A DNA stretch of 20,863 nt from the IMG/VR virus record IMGVR_UViG_3300047354_000638, positions 1 through 20,863 of that record; one strand, given 5' to 3'. The DNA is from a virus. A program made the position numbers and the translations under genes. Shown piece after piece: positions 11,905-19,616 of the stretch (its first letter is position 1; each line of letters starts with the position of its first letter). The notes beneath the pieces are model-generated. The model saw only the letters and a program-made list of their open reading frames with translations, had not been told where the DNA came from and searched no databases.

Positions 11905-13213
11905 CGTAACTTTTGAGGCACATCACGCCCAACAATTAGTATTAGAAGATCCTCACAGATTTATTACTTTAGTATGTGGTCGTAGATGGGGAAAAGATCA
12001 CATGGCTGCTATCAAGATTTTATCTCATAGCCTTACTCATAAGAGTCCTAGAGGTAAAAAGTTATATGCTTGGTTAAATCCAGTTTATAATCCACAGGGA
12101 AAAGAAAGTTTTAGAGTGTTTAGAGCCTTTGCTGAAAGTGGAGGTTTAGTTGAGAAGTGTATTGAGACCCCTCCTATGGAAGTTCGCTTGATAAATGGCG
12201 ATAGAATAACATTCTTTTCAGCAGATCAGCCTGATAACCTTCGAGGAGGTCAGTATGATGGTGTAATTTTAAATGAGGCAGGTTTTATTTCTGACCTAGA
12301 TGAGCTTTGGTCTGGTCCTATTGCTGCGATGTTATTAGATAGAACGGGTTGGGCATGGATTATGGGTACTCCCAAGGGGAAAAATGCTTTTCATAAATTC
12401 TTTCTCCGTGGTTTAGATAAAGAATTAGAGAATGGCACACCTAATCCTTGGAAGACTTATAGGTTTCCTACCAAAACTAACCCTTTTATTAGTGATGAAG
12501 AGCTAGATAGACTCCGTGACGAGTTACCTTCTGACATGTTTAAGCAGGAATTTATGGCAGAATTTATGGATACAGGTGGTGCAGTCTTCCGTGGATTAGA
12601 TCAGATGATGGCAAGGAGTGAGAACACCGCCTTATTACCACAGGCTGACGGTTGTCGTGTAGGAATTGACTTAGCTAAACACACTGACTTTACATGTTTA
12701 GTTGCTCTTGACTCTAGCAATAATGTCATAGGCTTTGATAGATTTAACCAACTTGACTGGTCTATAATCAGTCAACGAATAGAATACTTTTGTTCTAGGT
12801 TTCGTGGCAAAGTTATTATGGATGCCACTGGTGTTGGAGATCCTATCTATGAGAACCTGTCAAGCAAAGGTTTAGCCATAGAACCTGTAAAATTTACTAA
12901 TGAAAAGAAAGCACAAATGGTGCAGAACCTTATGCTTTTAATAGAAGAGGGTGTTTTGCGAATACCTAAACCAGGAACTATTGCAGATCCTAGTCATGAC
13001 ACTACTCATTTGTGGCGAGAATTAGAGGCTTACTCATACAGCATTACTGCTACTGGCAGAATAAGATATGAAGCTCCAAGAGGTTTTCATGACGATGCAG
13101 TCACTGCATTATTTCTTGCCGCCTCATCTATGCCACTCATGATGAATGCAACTATGACGAATATTGATTTAAATAATGTAAGGGGTGTTGGAGAATTAGA
13201 AAACTCTTACTAG
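11897..13213 (+). CDS. terL: Terminase large subunit (TerL)
   Basis: The ATG at 11897 (MTDVTFEAHH) overlaps the previous gene. The 438-residue protein has both domains of phage packaging motors. The ATPase part has a Walker A-like GRRWGKD at 28-34, Walker B GVILNEAG at 122-129 with catalytic E127, and a coupling motif candidate in MGTPKGKNAF. The RNase H-like nuclease part has D258 in VGIDLAKHTDF, D309 in VIMDATGVGDP and D399/D400 in FHDDAVTALF. It would cut concatemeric DNA and pump it into the procapsid through the portal. Oddly, the residue after the Walker A lysine is Asp instead of Ser or Thr. Length is typical. Confidence 0.93.
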   Translation: MTDVTFEAHHAQQLVLEDPHRFITLVCGRRWGKDHMAAIKILSHSLTHKSPRGKKLYAWLNPVYNPQGKESFRVFRAFAESGGLVEKCIETPPMEVRLINGDRITFFSADQPDNLRGGQYDGVILNEAGFISDLDELWSGPIAAMLLDRTGWAWIMGTPKGKNAFHKFFLRGLDKELENGTPNPWKTYRFPTKTNPFISDEELDRLRDELPSDMFKQEFMAEFMDTGGAVFRGLDQMMARSENTALLPQADGCRVGIDLAKHTDFTCLVALDSSNNVIGFDRFNQLDWSIISQRIEYFCSRFRGKVIMDATGVGDPIYENLSSKGLAIEPVKFTNEKKAQMVQNLMLLIEEGVLRIPKPGTIADPSHDTTHLWRELEAYSYSITATGRIRYEAPRGFHDDAVTALFLAASSMPLMMNATMTNIDLNNVRGVGELENSY

Positions 13214-13282
13214 CTTTTTGTTATAATATAGTGTAGATTTGTGTCTATGTCTTTGGGTATAATACAGATATGGGTAGATATA

Positions 13283-13417
13283 ATGCAGCCTAAGAATATA
13301 AATATCAAGAAAGCCAAGAGACCTAGAGTTAAAACTAAGGGTCACATGAAGAACGGCTGTAAGATTATGGAGAAGAGTGATGCAATTCACTTTGCACCCC
13401 GTAGAAAGAAAACATAA
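13283..13417 (+). CDS. Small basic protein between terminase and portal
   Basis: A 44-residue ORF starts at ATG 13283 (MQPKNINIKK) and ends nine bases before the portal start. It is highly basic (KKAKRPRVKTKGHMKNG and PRRKKT at the end) with one cysteine. The ribosome binding site is weak (GGGTAGATATA). TATAAT boxes at 13221-13226 and 13259-13264 lie just upstream, so a promoter for the portal transcript may be here. It could bind DNA or RNA, but no family is recognisable. The rest of the gap (13214-13282) is AT-rich and has no other gene. Confidence 0.5.
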   Translation: MQPKNINIKKAKRPRVKTKGHMKNGCKIMEKSDAIHFAPRRKKT

Positions 13418-13425
13418 GGATTAGC

Positions 13426-15627
13426 ATGGCAGATAAACGAGGCGACCAATCAGGATTAGACTCAATAGTCTATAACACAGATCAAATATCTGACAACGCT
13501 GCGGGAGAAAGAATGAATGAGATTGTGGGTCCTGATGTCATGGGTCCACAGGTTAACCCCATGGAGGCAATCCAGAATGCTAGAGATGACGTTAAGAGAG
13601 ATATTATTAATGATTCACAAGTGGTTGAAGAATACAGCAGACTATCTGATGCAGAAGATCCTGAGTCTACTAAGCCAGACATGGGATCTATTAGAGACCG
13701 CATGGAAGTGGTCCGTGCAGAAGTGCAGGTGGGAGTGGACCAAGTTGCTCGTGCACTGGATAACTCTGAAAACGCTGCTCAAAATCTGGATCAAGAAACT
13801 GAGAAAAAATTAGTAGACTTTGTCCATTCACACTTTGATTTAAGTTATGACCGTATATCTAAACGATATGACTATTGGTCAGATGCCGAGGTTACTCATG
13901 ATATATATGTTCCAAGTAGGGTTGTAGATGATGTTAGATCTGCCAGAACTGCTTCCGCAGGTAGTAATACTAGTACTAACTCTCGTAACTCTAAAAAATA
14001 TAGGTTAATAGATCAGATAAAGACACCATATAGTAGATCAATATCAGATACTATTTGTACTTATAACCTAGCTATATTTGGTGGTGCCCCTCCTTTCAGA
14101 ATAGAAAGGACTAGCATGGAGTCAGATAGAAGAGCCGCTAGACTTCTAGAGAGAAGACTACATCATAATATGAGAAAAGTCGGATATGAGCAAAAACTCT
14201 ATCAAATCTTTTTAGACAACAATAGATATGGCATGGCTCCAATAGCTAACTTCTATGGTAAGGATGGAAATGCACCTGTTAATATAGATCCTTGGGCATA
14301 TTTCCCAGATCCAAGAGTCACGGCTCAGAATAGACACGAGGCAGACTTTGTTGGTTATAGAACGTGGGCAAGTTTAACTGCTTTATATAGACGTGGGCAT
14401 TACCAGAACTTAGAAAGATTAGAGAACAAAAGACCTAATGTTTCATGGAATTCCAATCAATTTTTGAAAGACACTATTCGTGATCAGAGCATAGACCAAA
14501 CGCTTACAGGGAGTTATACTAGCGACTATAAAAATCACTTTGGTCTTGGTTACGCTCATGTACTTAACACTCTTTATGTTTATATGGACCCAAATCGTTT
14601 GGGCATATCCGCACCGTTCGGTCTTTATCGTATTGTGGTGGCAGACGAGAGTGTGGTTATACAGTTTGATCCTTCGCCATATCCGCATCAAGATATACCT
14701 CTTATCCACGGAGAGGGGCAGTACGATGCACATAAAACTTTCTCATCTTCACTCTATGACTTGATGATGCCTTTACAGAGGTACCAAGATTGGTTACTTC
14801 GTACTAGGGTTGAGAACGTACAGAGTATTGTACAAAACAGATTAGTGGTTGATCCAAACCGAGTTAACATAAGGGATATATTAGATCCAAATGCAGCTAG
14901 ACTTGTTAGAACTCTTCCTGGTGCTAATCCATCTGATGCAATCCTTCCATTGACTGTACCAGATGCAACTAGAAATTACTTTAGTGATTTAGATACTACA
15001 GGACAATTAATGCAAAGACTTGCAGCAGCCAGTGACACTGCTCAAGGTATACAATCTGAGACACAAAGAACTGCTACTGAAATAGCTAGACTCACTTCTT
15101 TAGGTCAGCAGAGATTGGGAATGCAAGCCAGATTACTTTCATCTACAACCATACGACCCCTTGTTAGACAGATGATAGCCAACTTACAATTCTTTGAGGT
15201 AGATGGTGGCATGGTCACTTTACCTGAAGAAGTATCCGCAGAGAATCCTAGTGGGGATGTTAGATACAATAGATCTGAAATCTTAGGTGATTTTGATTAT
15301 GTAGTTGTAGACGGCACTTTACCCACCTCTCCCGAAGAAAATTCCGAGAACATAACCAAAGCTATAAGAACTTTAGCTGAGACAGGTCTAGGTCAATCAT
15401 GGGATATGGATAAGTTCGTAGAAAGATTAATTGAAAGTTTTGGTTTTGAGGATGTAGAAAATTGGAAAAAAAGTCCAAGCGAGGTTGTTCCCGATGAACA
15501 GATACAACAACAATTACAGGCAGGAAACATCGTGCCTATGTCACAGGCGGTTCAGGAAGTTGGTCAGTCCCCAGAGATGGGTCCAGAGCAAATGGCGGGC
15601 ATGGCGAACCAAACCCCGATTGCCTGA
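13426..15627 (+). CDS. Portal protein (head-tail connector)
   Basis: The ATG at 13426 (MADKRGDQSG) has AAGGA seven bases upstream. The 733-residue product follows the pattern of large podovirus portals: an acidic, flexible first ~130 residues, then RLLERRLHHNMRKVGYEQK, the stem/clip part with NRYGMAPIANFYGKDGNAP, then DPWAYFPDPR, and a C-terminal crown region rich in helices (TATEIARLTSLGQQRLGMQA) ending in a Q/M/P-rich tail. Position after terminase and before scaffold and capsid fits. It would form the dodecameric ring at one vertex through which DNA enters. No frameshift is seen. Confidence 0.85.
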   Translation: MADKRGDQSGLDSIVYNTDQISDNAAGERMNEIVGPDVMGPQVNPMEAIQNARDDVKRDIINDSQVVEEYSRLSDAEDPESTKPDMGSIRDRMEVVRAEVQVGVDQVARALDNSENAAQNLDQETEKKLVDFVHSHFDLSYDRISKRYDYWSDAEVTHDIYVPSRVVDDVRSARTASAGSNTSTNSRNSKKYRLIDQIKTPYSRSISDTICTYNLAIFGGAPPFRIERTSMESDRRAARLLERRLHHNMRKVGYEQKLYQIFLDNNRYGMAPIANFYGKDGNAPVNIDPWAYFPDPRVTAQNRHEADFVGYRTWASLTALYRRGHYQNLERLENKRPNVSWNSNQFLKDTIRDQSIDQTLTGSYTSDYKNHFGLGYAHVLNTLYVYMDPNRLGISAPFGLYRIVVADESVVIQFDPSPYPHQDIPLIHGEGQYDAHKTFSSSLYDLMMPLQRYQDWLLRTRVENVQSIVQNRLVVDPNRVNIRDILDPNAARLVRTLPGANPSDAILPLTVPDATRNYFSDLDTTGQLMQRLAAASDTAQGIQSETQRTATEIARLTSLGQQRLGMQARLLSSTTIRPLVRQMIANLQFFEVDGGMVTLPEEVSAENPSGDVRYNRSEILGDFDYVVVDGTLPTSPEENSENITKAIRTLAETGLGQSWDMDKFVERLIESFGFEDVENWKKSPSEVVPDEQIQQQLQAGNIVPMSQAVQEVGQSPEMGPEQMAGMANQTPIA

Positions 15628-15673
15628 ATTGGATGAGGTATCAAAAGTATTTACAATAGACTGAGGTAGACGA

Positions 15674-15946
15674 TTGGCAAAACAACTTAAAAGTACTGAA
15701 CTATCTAAGGGTTTGGAGAAACTCAACGATAATTATTTTTGGAAAATATACCAAGAAAGAATTCTGGCAGAATTTAATAGGGTGGAAACCGCATTGCTTA
15801 GTAATGCAACTGCTAACGCAGATCATTTACGAGTTTGTGCGGCTTTAATGTCAGCATTCCGCACTGTGCTTGATCTTCCTACTAAAATGGTGGGAGATGC
15901 TCAAGCGGAAGAGGAACTAGAAAGGCTCAATAACGATGGCAATTAA
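15674..15946 (+). CDS. Hypothetical helical protein between portal and scaffold
   Basis: It starts with TTG at 15674 (MAKQLKSTEL), supported by GAGG eight bases upstream; no ATG serves. The 90-residue product is almost entirely helical (YFWKIYQERILAEFNRVETALL, then LRVCAALMSAFRTVLDLPTKM) and ends acidic. It overlaps the scaffold gene by eleven bases. Small helical proteins at this place in podoviruses can be internal or scaffold-associated, but I do not recognise it. Confidence 0.6.
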   Translation: MAKQLKSTELSKGLEKLNDNYFWKIYQERILAEFNRVETALLSNATANADHLRVCAALMSAFRTVLDLPTKMVGDAQAEEELERLNNDGN

Positions 15947-17078
15947 CCCAAGTGAAGCAGAAGTAACTGCTATGAAAAACCCAGGATCTGGGGCAATAAC
16001 AGATCCAAATCAAGCTGTAAACCCACCTGCTAATGCACCTACCCCTCCTACTGATGCAGAAGCTAACCCAGATAAATCAGGATTTGATGCAGCATCTAGA
16101 CTTAAATCAAATGATAGGATGCCCGCAGATTTTGATTTTGAGGTAACTAATAATCCTGATCCACGAGGTGATATAGAAGTTGGTGATGCTAATGCTCAAG
16201 ATATATCTCCTGCTGAAGCAGATGCTATATCTAGAATGATTAAGATTAAGTATCGTGGTGAAGAAGAAGAGATACCAGAAGATAAAGCGGTCACTATGCT
16301 TCAACAGTTTAAATCTGTTGAAAGTAAGTATGGTCCACTTATGGAACTCTCAAGAAGAATTAGTGAGCAAACAGGTGTAACAGATCCCAATCAATTAGCT
16401 AATATGCTTGGCACTAGTATGCTTAATGCTATGAATAACCAAAAGGCAGAAGCAAATCCAACAGGTAATCCTATAGAAACCCCTGCTGAATTAACTAATG
16501 ATCCAAGAGTTCTTGCTAAAAACGTAATGTCTGATGAGGATGCCTCAACAAGAGCAAAATCATTTTTTGAAGAGAATGGATTGCAACCAACTGATGATGC
16601 ATTCATGGCTATGCAGAATATGTTTAAGTATTCTAAAGCTGTTGAAGAGGCTGCAACTATACTCCCAACTCTTATGGACGATGTTAATAGTTTTAAAGCT
16701 GCACAGCAATTAAGTGCAACGAGAGCTAATCAGACCTTAGTCGATTCACAAGCCGCAGCAACTGCTCAAGAATTAGGTATTGATACAGAAGCAGATTTCA
16801 ATGACTTTATATCTTGGGTTGATATGCAGGATCAAACTTTTGGTAATTATAAAGCTGCTATCGGAAGCAACCCCGCAGCAATGGACAAAGCCATAAGAGA
16901 TTATCATGCAATCACTACAGGTAATAAAAGTGTTGCCGAACAAACTGCAATGAAAATGAATGTTGAAAAGAATATATCTCGTGCAGGTGGTGAAACTGTA
17001 GCTTCAAGAGGTTCCGATGTACCTATAGGTAAAGAGCCTCAACAAAGTTTTAGTAACCAGATGTTAGATTTATTATAA
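15936..17078 (+). CDS. Capsid scaffolding protein
   Basis: The ATG at 15936 (MAINPSEAEV) lies within the end of the preceding gene. The 380-residue protein is acidic, begins with a Pro/Ala/Asn-rich disordered region (NPPANAPTPPTDAEANPD), then IKIKYRGEEEEIPEDKAVTM, then long alanine- and glutamine-rich helices, and a short polar C-terminus (EPQQSFSNQMLDLL). The strand motif KYRGEEEEIP is common at this position in phage scaffolds. Location between portal and major capsid genes supports the call. It would direct procapsid assembly and then leave the head. Confidence 0.78.
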   Translation: MAINPSEAEVTAMKNPGSGAITDPNQAVNPPANAPTPPTDAEANPDKSGFDAASRLKSNDRMPADFDFEVTNNPDPRGDIEVGDANAQDISPAEADAISRMIKIKYRGEEEEIPEDKAVTMLQQFKSVESKYGPLMELSRRISEQTGVTDPNQLANMLGTSMLNAMNNQKAEANPTGNPIETPAELTNDPRVLAKNVMSDEDASTRAKSFFEENGLQPTDDAFMAMQNMFKYSKAVEEAATILPTLMDDVNSFKAAQQLSATRANQTLVDSQAAATAQELGIDTEADFNDFISWVDMQDQTFGNYKAAIGSNPAAMDKAIRDYHAITTGNKSVAEQTAMKMNVEKNISRAGGETVASRGSDVPIGKEPQQSFSNQMLDLL

Positions 17079-17277
17079 AAAAATTAATTAGACATAGACA
17101 ATAATGTTGATTTATGTCTGTGTCTGATGTATTTTAAATATGTCTAATTATGAATGCCTACCAGACGGCAGTATTTAAACTAAAGACCAAACGGGAAACT
17201 AAGTTTATTTACATACAACCCGAGGAGCAGTCGAACAGACGAACTATATTTAACTCTAACCTAATGAGGTGATTACT
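17079..17277 (+). promoter_or_regulatory. Structured leader of the major capsid gene
   Basis: This ~200-base gap has no gene. AGACATAGACA (17090-17100) pairs with TGTCTGTGTCT (17115-17125), 11 pairs with one U-G, just after the scaffold stop. Further on are TGCC/GGCA near 17156-17171, AAAC/GTTT near 17196-17206 nested in CGGG/CCCG, and GTC/GAC near 17230-17240. A good ribosome binding site (TGAGGTG) stands before the capsid ATG. It probably holds a promoter or processing/stability element for high capsid expression; no ribozyme consensus was found. Confidence 0.4.
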
Positions 17278-18453
17278 ATGACTACTCTTGGTATGAGGGG
17301 AACAGGTTCATTTGCAGCCGATCATCGCCCCGAAAACTATAGAGAGAAATACCTAATGTTAGAGCCGAATGGTTCGGCTCCGCTTACGGCTATTCTCTCA
17401 ATGCTTCCATCAGAAGCAACAGACGATCCAGAATTCCATAACTTTAGGAAGGATCTACCTAGCTTTACCTTTACTATGTCAGGTACAGCTACAACTACTG
17501 GCACAACTTTAACTGCAACTGCTGCCGCAGATGCTGCATTTTTCCGTGTCGGGATGTTAATTAGAAACTATAGAACAGGTGAAGTTGCTAAGATTACTGC
17601 CTTACCATCATCCACAACCTTTACAGTTACAAGAGGTATTGGTAACAGTGGAACTGGTGTAGCTGTTTTAGCTAGCGACACATGGTTTATGGTTGGAAAT
17701 GGTAATGCTGAAGGTGCCGACACTCCAACAGCAGTAAGTTACGATGCATCAAGCACCGAGAACTTTTGCCAAATTTTCAGAACTCCATACTCAATCACAA
17801 GAACTGCTATGCATACTAACTTCAGAACTGGAGATCAGTATCTAGAGAAGTCTCGTGATGCTTTAAAAGAGCACATGGTAGGAATGGAAAGAGCAATGTT
17901 GTTCGGTAAAAAGGACATCGTAGCAGGTTCCGCAGGTATGCCAGAAAGATACACTGATGGTATCTTTAATTCTATTACTACTAACGTAGAAGATGCGGCT
18001 GCTAATTCCAATGCTAACCGTTTAACAGAAGCTGAGTTTGATACTTTCTTAGCAGAAAAAGCATTCGCTTTCGGTTCATCTGAAAAGTTAATGTTATGTG
18101 GATGGAAGGTCGCAGAGCACCTACAGACACTAGCTAAGTCAAGATATCAAATCAACAGCACTGGAACTGGTGATTCATACGGTGTTAACTTTACTACTTA
18201 CAATACTTTTGCAGGTACATTACAAGTTAAAACCCACCCAATGTTCAGACAGATCCCAGGTGCTCAGTATGATGCAATTATCTTAGATACTAAGGATTTA
18301 AGATACAGATACGTTGACGATACTCAATTGTTGAAAGATCGTCAGGGCAACGGTGTTGATGGTGTCACAGACGAATATCTAACAGAAGCAGGTTTAGAAA
18401 TTCTTCAGGAAAAGACACATGCTATCATCACTTCTTGGCAGTCATTAACATAG
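17278..18453 (+). CDS. Major capsid protein (SU10-like, HK97 fold)
   Basis: I choose ATG 17278 (MTTLGMRGTG), seven bases after TGAGGTG; a GTG at 17269 lies on that site. The 391-residue product has the pattern of the SU10/DUF5309 capsid family: an early segment ENYREKYLMLEPNGSAPLTA, an inserted beta-rich part with FTFTMSGTATTTGTTLTATA, then QIFRTPYSITRTAMHTNF and a long spine helix (LEKSRDALKEHMVGMERAML), and C-terminal strands with DTKDLRYRYVDDTQ. It would form the icosahedral shell, synthesised at high level. A strong hairpin follows the stop codon. Assignment is well supported by position and pattern. Confidence 0.88.
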   Translation: MTTLGMRGTGSFAADHRPENYREKYLMLEPNGSAPLTAILSMLPSEATDDPEFHNFRKDLPSFTFTMSGTATTTGTTLTATAAADAAFFRVGMLIRNYRTGEVAKITALPSSTTFTVTRGIGNSGTGVAVLASDTWFMVGNGNAEGADTPTAVSYDASSTENFCQIFRTPYSITRTAMHTNFRTGDQYLEKSRDALKEHMVGMERAMLFGKKDIVAGSAGMPERYTDGIFNSITTNVEDAAANSNANRLTEAEFDTFLAEKAFAFGSSEKLMLCGWKVAEHLQTLAKSRYQINSTGTGDSYGVNFTTYNTFAGTLQVKTHPMFRQIPGAQYDAIILDTKDLRYRYVDDTQLLKDRQGNGVDGVTDEYLTEAGLEILQEKTHAIITSWQSLT

Positions 18454-18467
18454 AATTAACTATGTAT

Positions 18468-18497
18468 AAGAGAACCATCTTTCTTGGTGGTTCTCTT
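18468..18497 (+). terminator. Hairpin after the capsid gene
   Basis: AAGAGAACCA (18468-18477) pairs perfectly with TGGTTCTCTT (18488-18497) over a ten-base loop, 15 bases after the capsid stop. Only three T residues follow within and after the stem, so termination may be partial. It may instead protect the capsid mRNA or set its ratio to the tail genes. Confidence 0.6.
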
Positions 18498-18517
18498 TAA
18501 ACTTACAGGAGACTAGA

Positions 18518-18952
18518 TTGACACCCAAAAAAACAATTAAATTTTTCGCCAAAAGACCAAACATGGAAATTACCGTTGATGGGAAAGTATATCCGTTTCA
18601 CGGTGGTGAATTGGAAGTAGATTTAAAATTAGCAGAACAAATAAAAAAACATCACTTATATAAAAGATCTCATATTTTTTGTGATGATGATGCCATTCTT
18701 ATCAATGGTAAAGTCCAAACAATTAAAGATAACCCTCGTATGCAGGTTCTTGCTTCTGAGGCTAAACAAAATAAAGAATTAAGTATATTTTCTTTTCCTG
18801 CCCGTACCAGTGTGATTGTAGATGCGGGACCTTATAAAATACAATTTGAAGATGGCAAGGCAGCTATAGGCAAAAAAGAAGCCGATAGTTTACGAAGACA
18901 TGTCTTTTTTAGACAAGGAAAGATTGTGGAATTAGAGGTAAGCAATGGTTAG
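18518..18952 (+). CDS. Hypothetical virion-associated protein after the capsid gene
   Basis: It starts with TTG at 18518 (MTPKKTIKFF), preceded by AGGAG at seven bases; no upstream ATG is in frame. The 144-residue protein seems to hold two similar beta-rich halves: MEITVDGKVYPFHGGELEVD, then AEQIKKHHLYKRSHIF; and VIVDAGPYKIQFEDGKAAIG, then ADSLRRHVFFRQGKIVE. In each, strands are followed by a helix rich in basic residues and histidine. This suggests an internal duplication. Position between capsid and connector genes suggests a head-completion or decoration role. Family not recognised. Confidence 0.6.
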   Translation: MTPKKTIKFFAKRPNMEITVDGKVYPFHGGELEVDLKLAEQIKKHHLYKRSHIFCDDDAILINGKVQTIKDNPRMQVLASEAKQNKELSIFSFPARTSVIVDAGPYKIQFEDGKAAIGKKEADSLRRHVFFRQGKIVELEVSNG

Positions 18953-19616
18953 TTATAACTCAGGTGGATCTGGCTCAGGTCAATTTTCTACATTATCAGA
19001 ACTTATTGATGATGCATTAAGGGAAATGGGTGAAGCAAGTCCAACTGTGTTAAAGAATTTAGAAAGTGAAAGATTTTTAAATTATGCTAATCGAGTTGTT
19101 GCAGACATAAACAGACATCCCTCTTTTCTAGATGTTCTCGATAATACTTATGATGATCAAACAGGTTCTATTACAAGTGGTAGTAATGAATTAATCATAT
19201 CATCTGGTACCGTAACCTTTAGCACTTACACACCTGTCATGATTACAGGAGCAGGTTTTGGTGGCTCTAATCTTTATAGTTTTATATTAGGTGCTAAAAC
19301 TGTTGGTGGAAGTACTGTCTCAGGTACATATCGTATTGCTGATACCGCAGACACAACTGTGAGTAATGTTGTTGTTTCTAATCCTTACAAAACAAGAGTC
19401 AAGAGATATACAGCGATATCTGATTACCGAGCTATAGATGATGAAGTTATGCTTGAAGGTCTTAAAAGCTATTATGCAATAGACGATACTGACACTAATA
19501 ATACAGGTCTTATTAGTTTACGGAGTGGCATATATACTAACACTCTTAACAATTGGATTGGATCAATAACAAACATTCAAGGGGCACTTACAGTTGAAAT
19601 TAATGAGTACACCTAA
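18945..19616 (+). CDS. Head-tail adaptor / tail tubular protein A-like
   Basis: The ATG at 18945 (MVSYNSGGSG) overlaps the previous gene by eight bases. The 223-residue product starts with a flexible Gly/Ser segment, then helices LSELIDDALREMGEASP and RFLNYANRVVADINRHPSFLDV, a beta-rich central insertion (ITSGSNELIISSGTVTFSTYTPVMI), and a final helical part with YRAIDDEVMLEGLKSYYAI. The opening helices and the late helical YRAID-E-LKSYYAI stretch resemble T7 gp11-like adaptors, which sit below the portal and hold the nozzle. The next gene encodes a nozzle-like protein, overlapping by one base (TAATG). Confidence 0.68.
   Translation: MVSYNSGGSGSGQFSTLSELIDDALREMGEASPTVLKNLESERFLNYANRVVADINRHPSFLDVLDNTYDDQTGSITSGSNELIISSGTVTFSTYTPVMITGAGFGGSNLYSFILGAKTVGGSTVSGTYRIADTADTTVSNVVVSNPYKTRVKRYTAISDYRAIDDEVMLEGLKSYYAIDDTDTNNTGLISLRSGIYTNTLNNWIGSITNIQGALTVEINEYT

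Noticed and set aside
16520-16560. CUGAUGAGG on the plus strand in the scaffold gene
   Set aside because: Coding sequence; no GAAA and no flanking stems.
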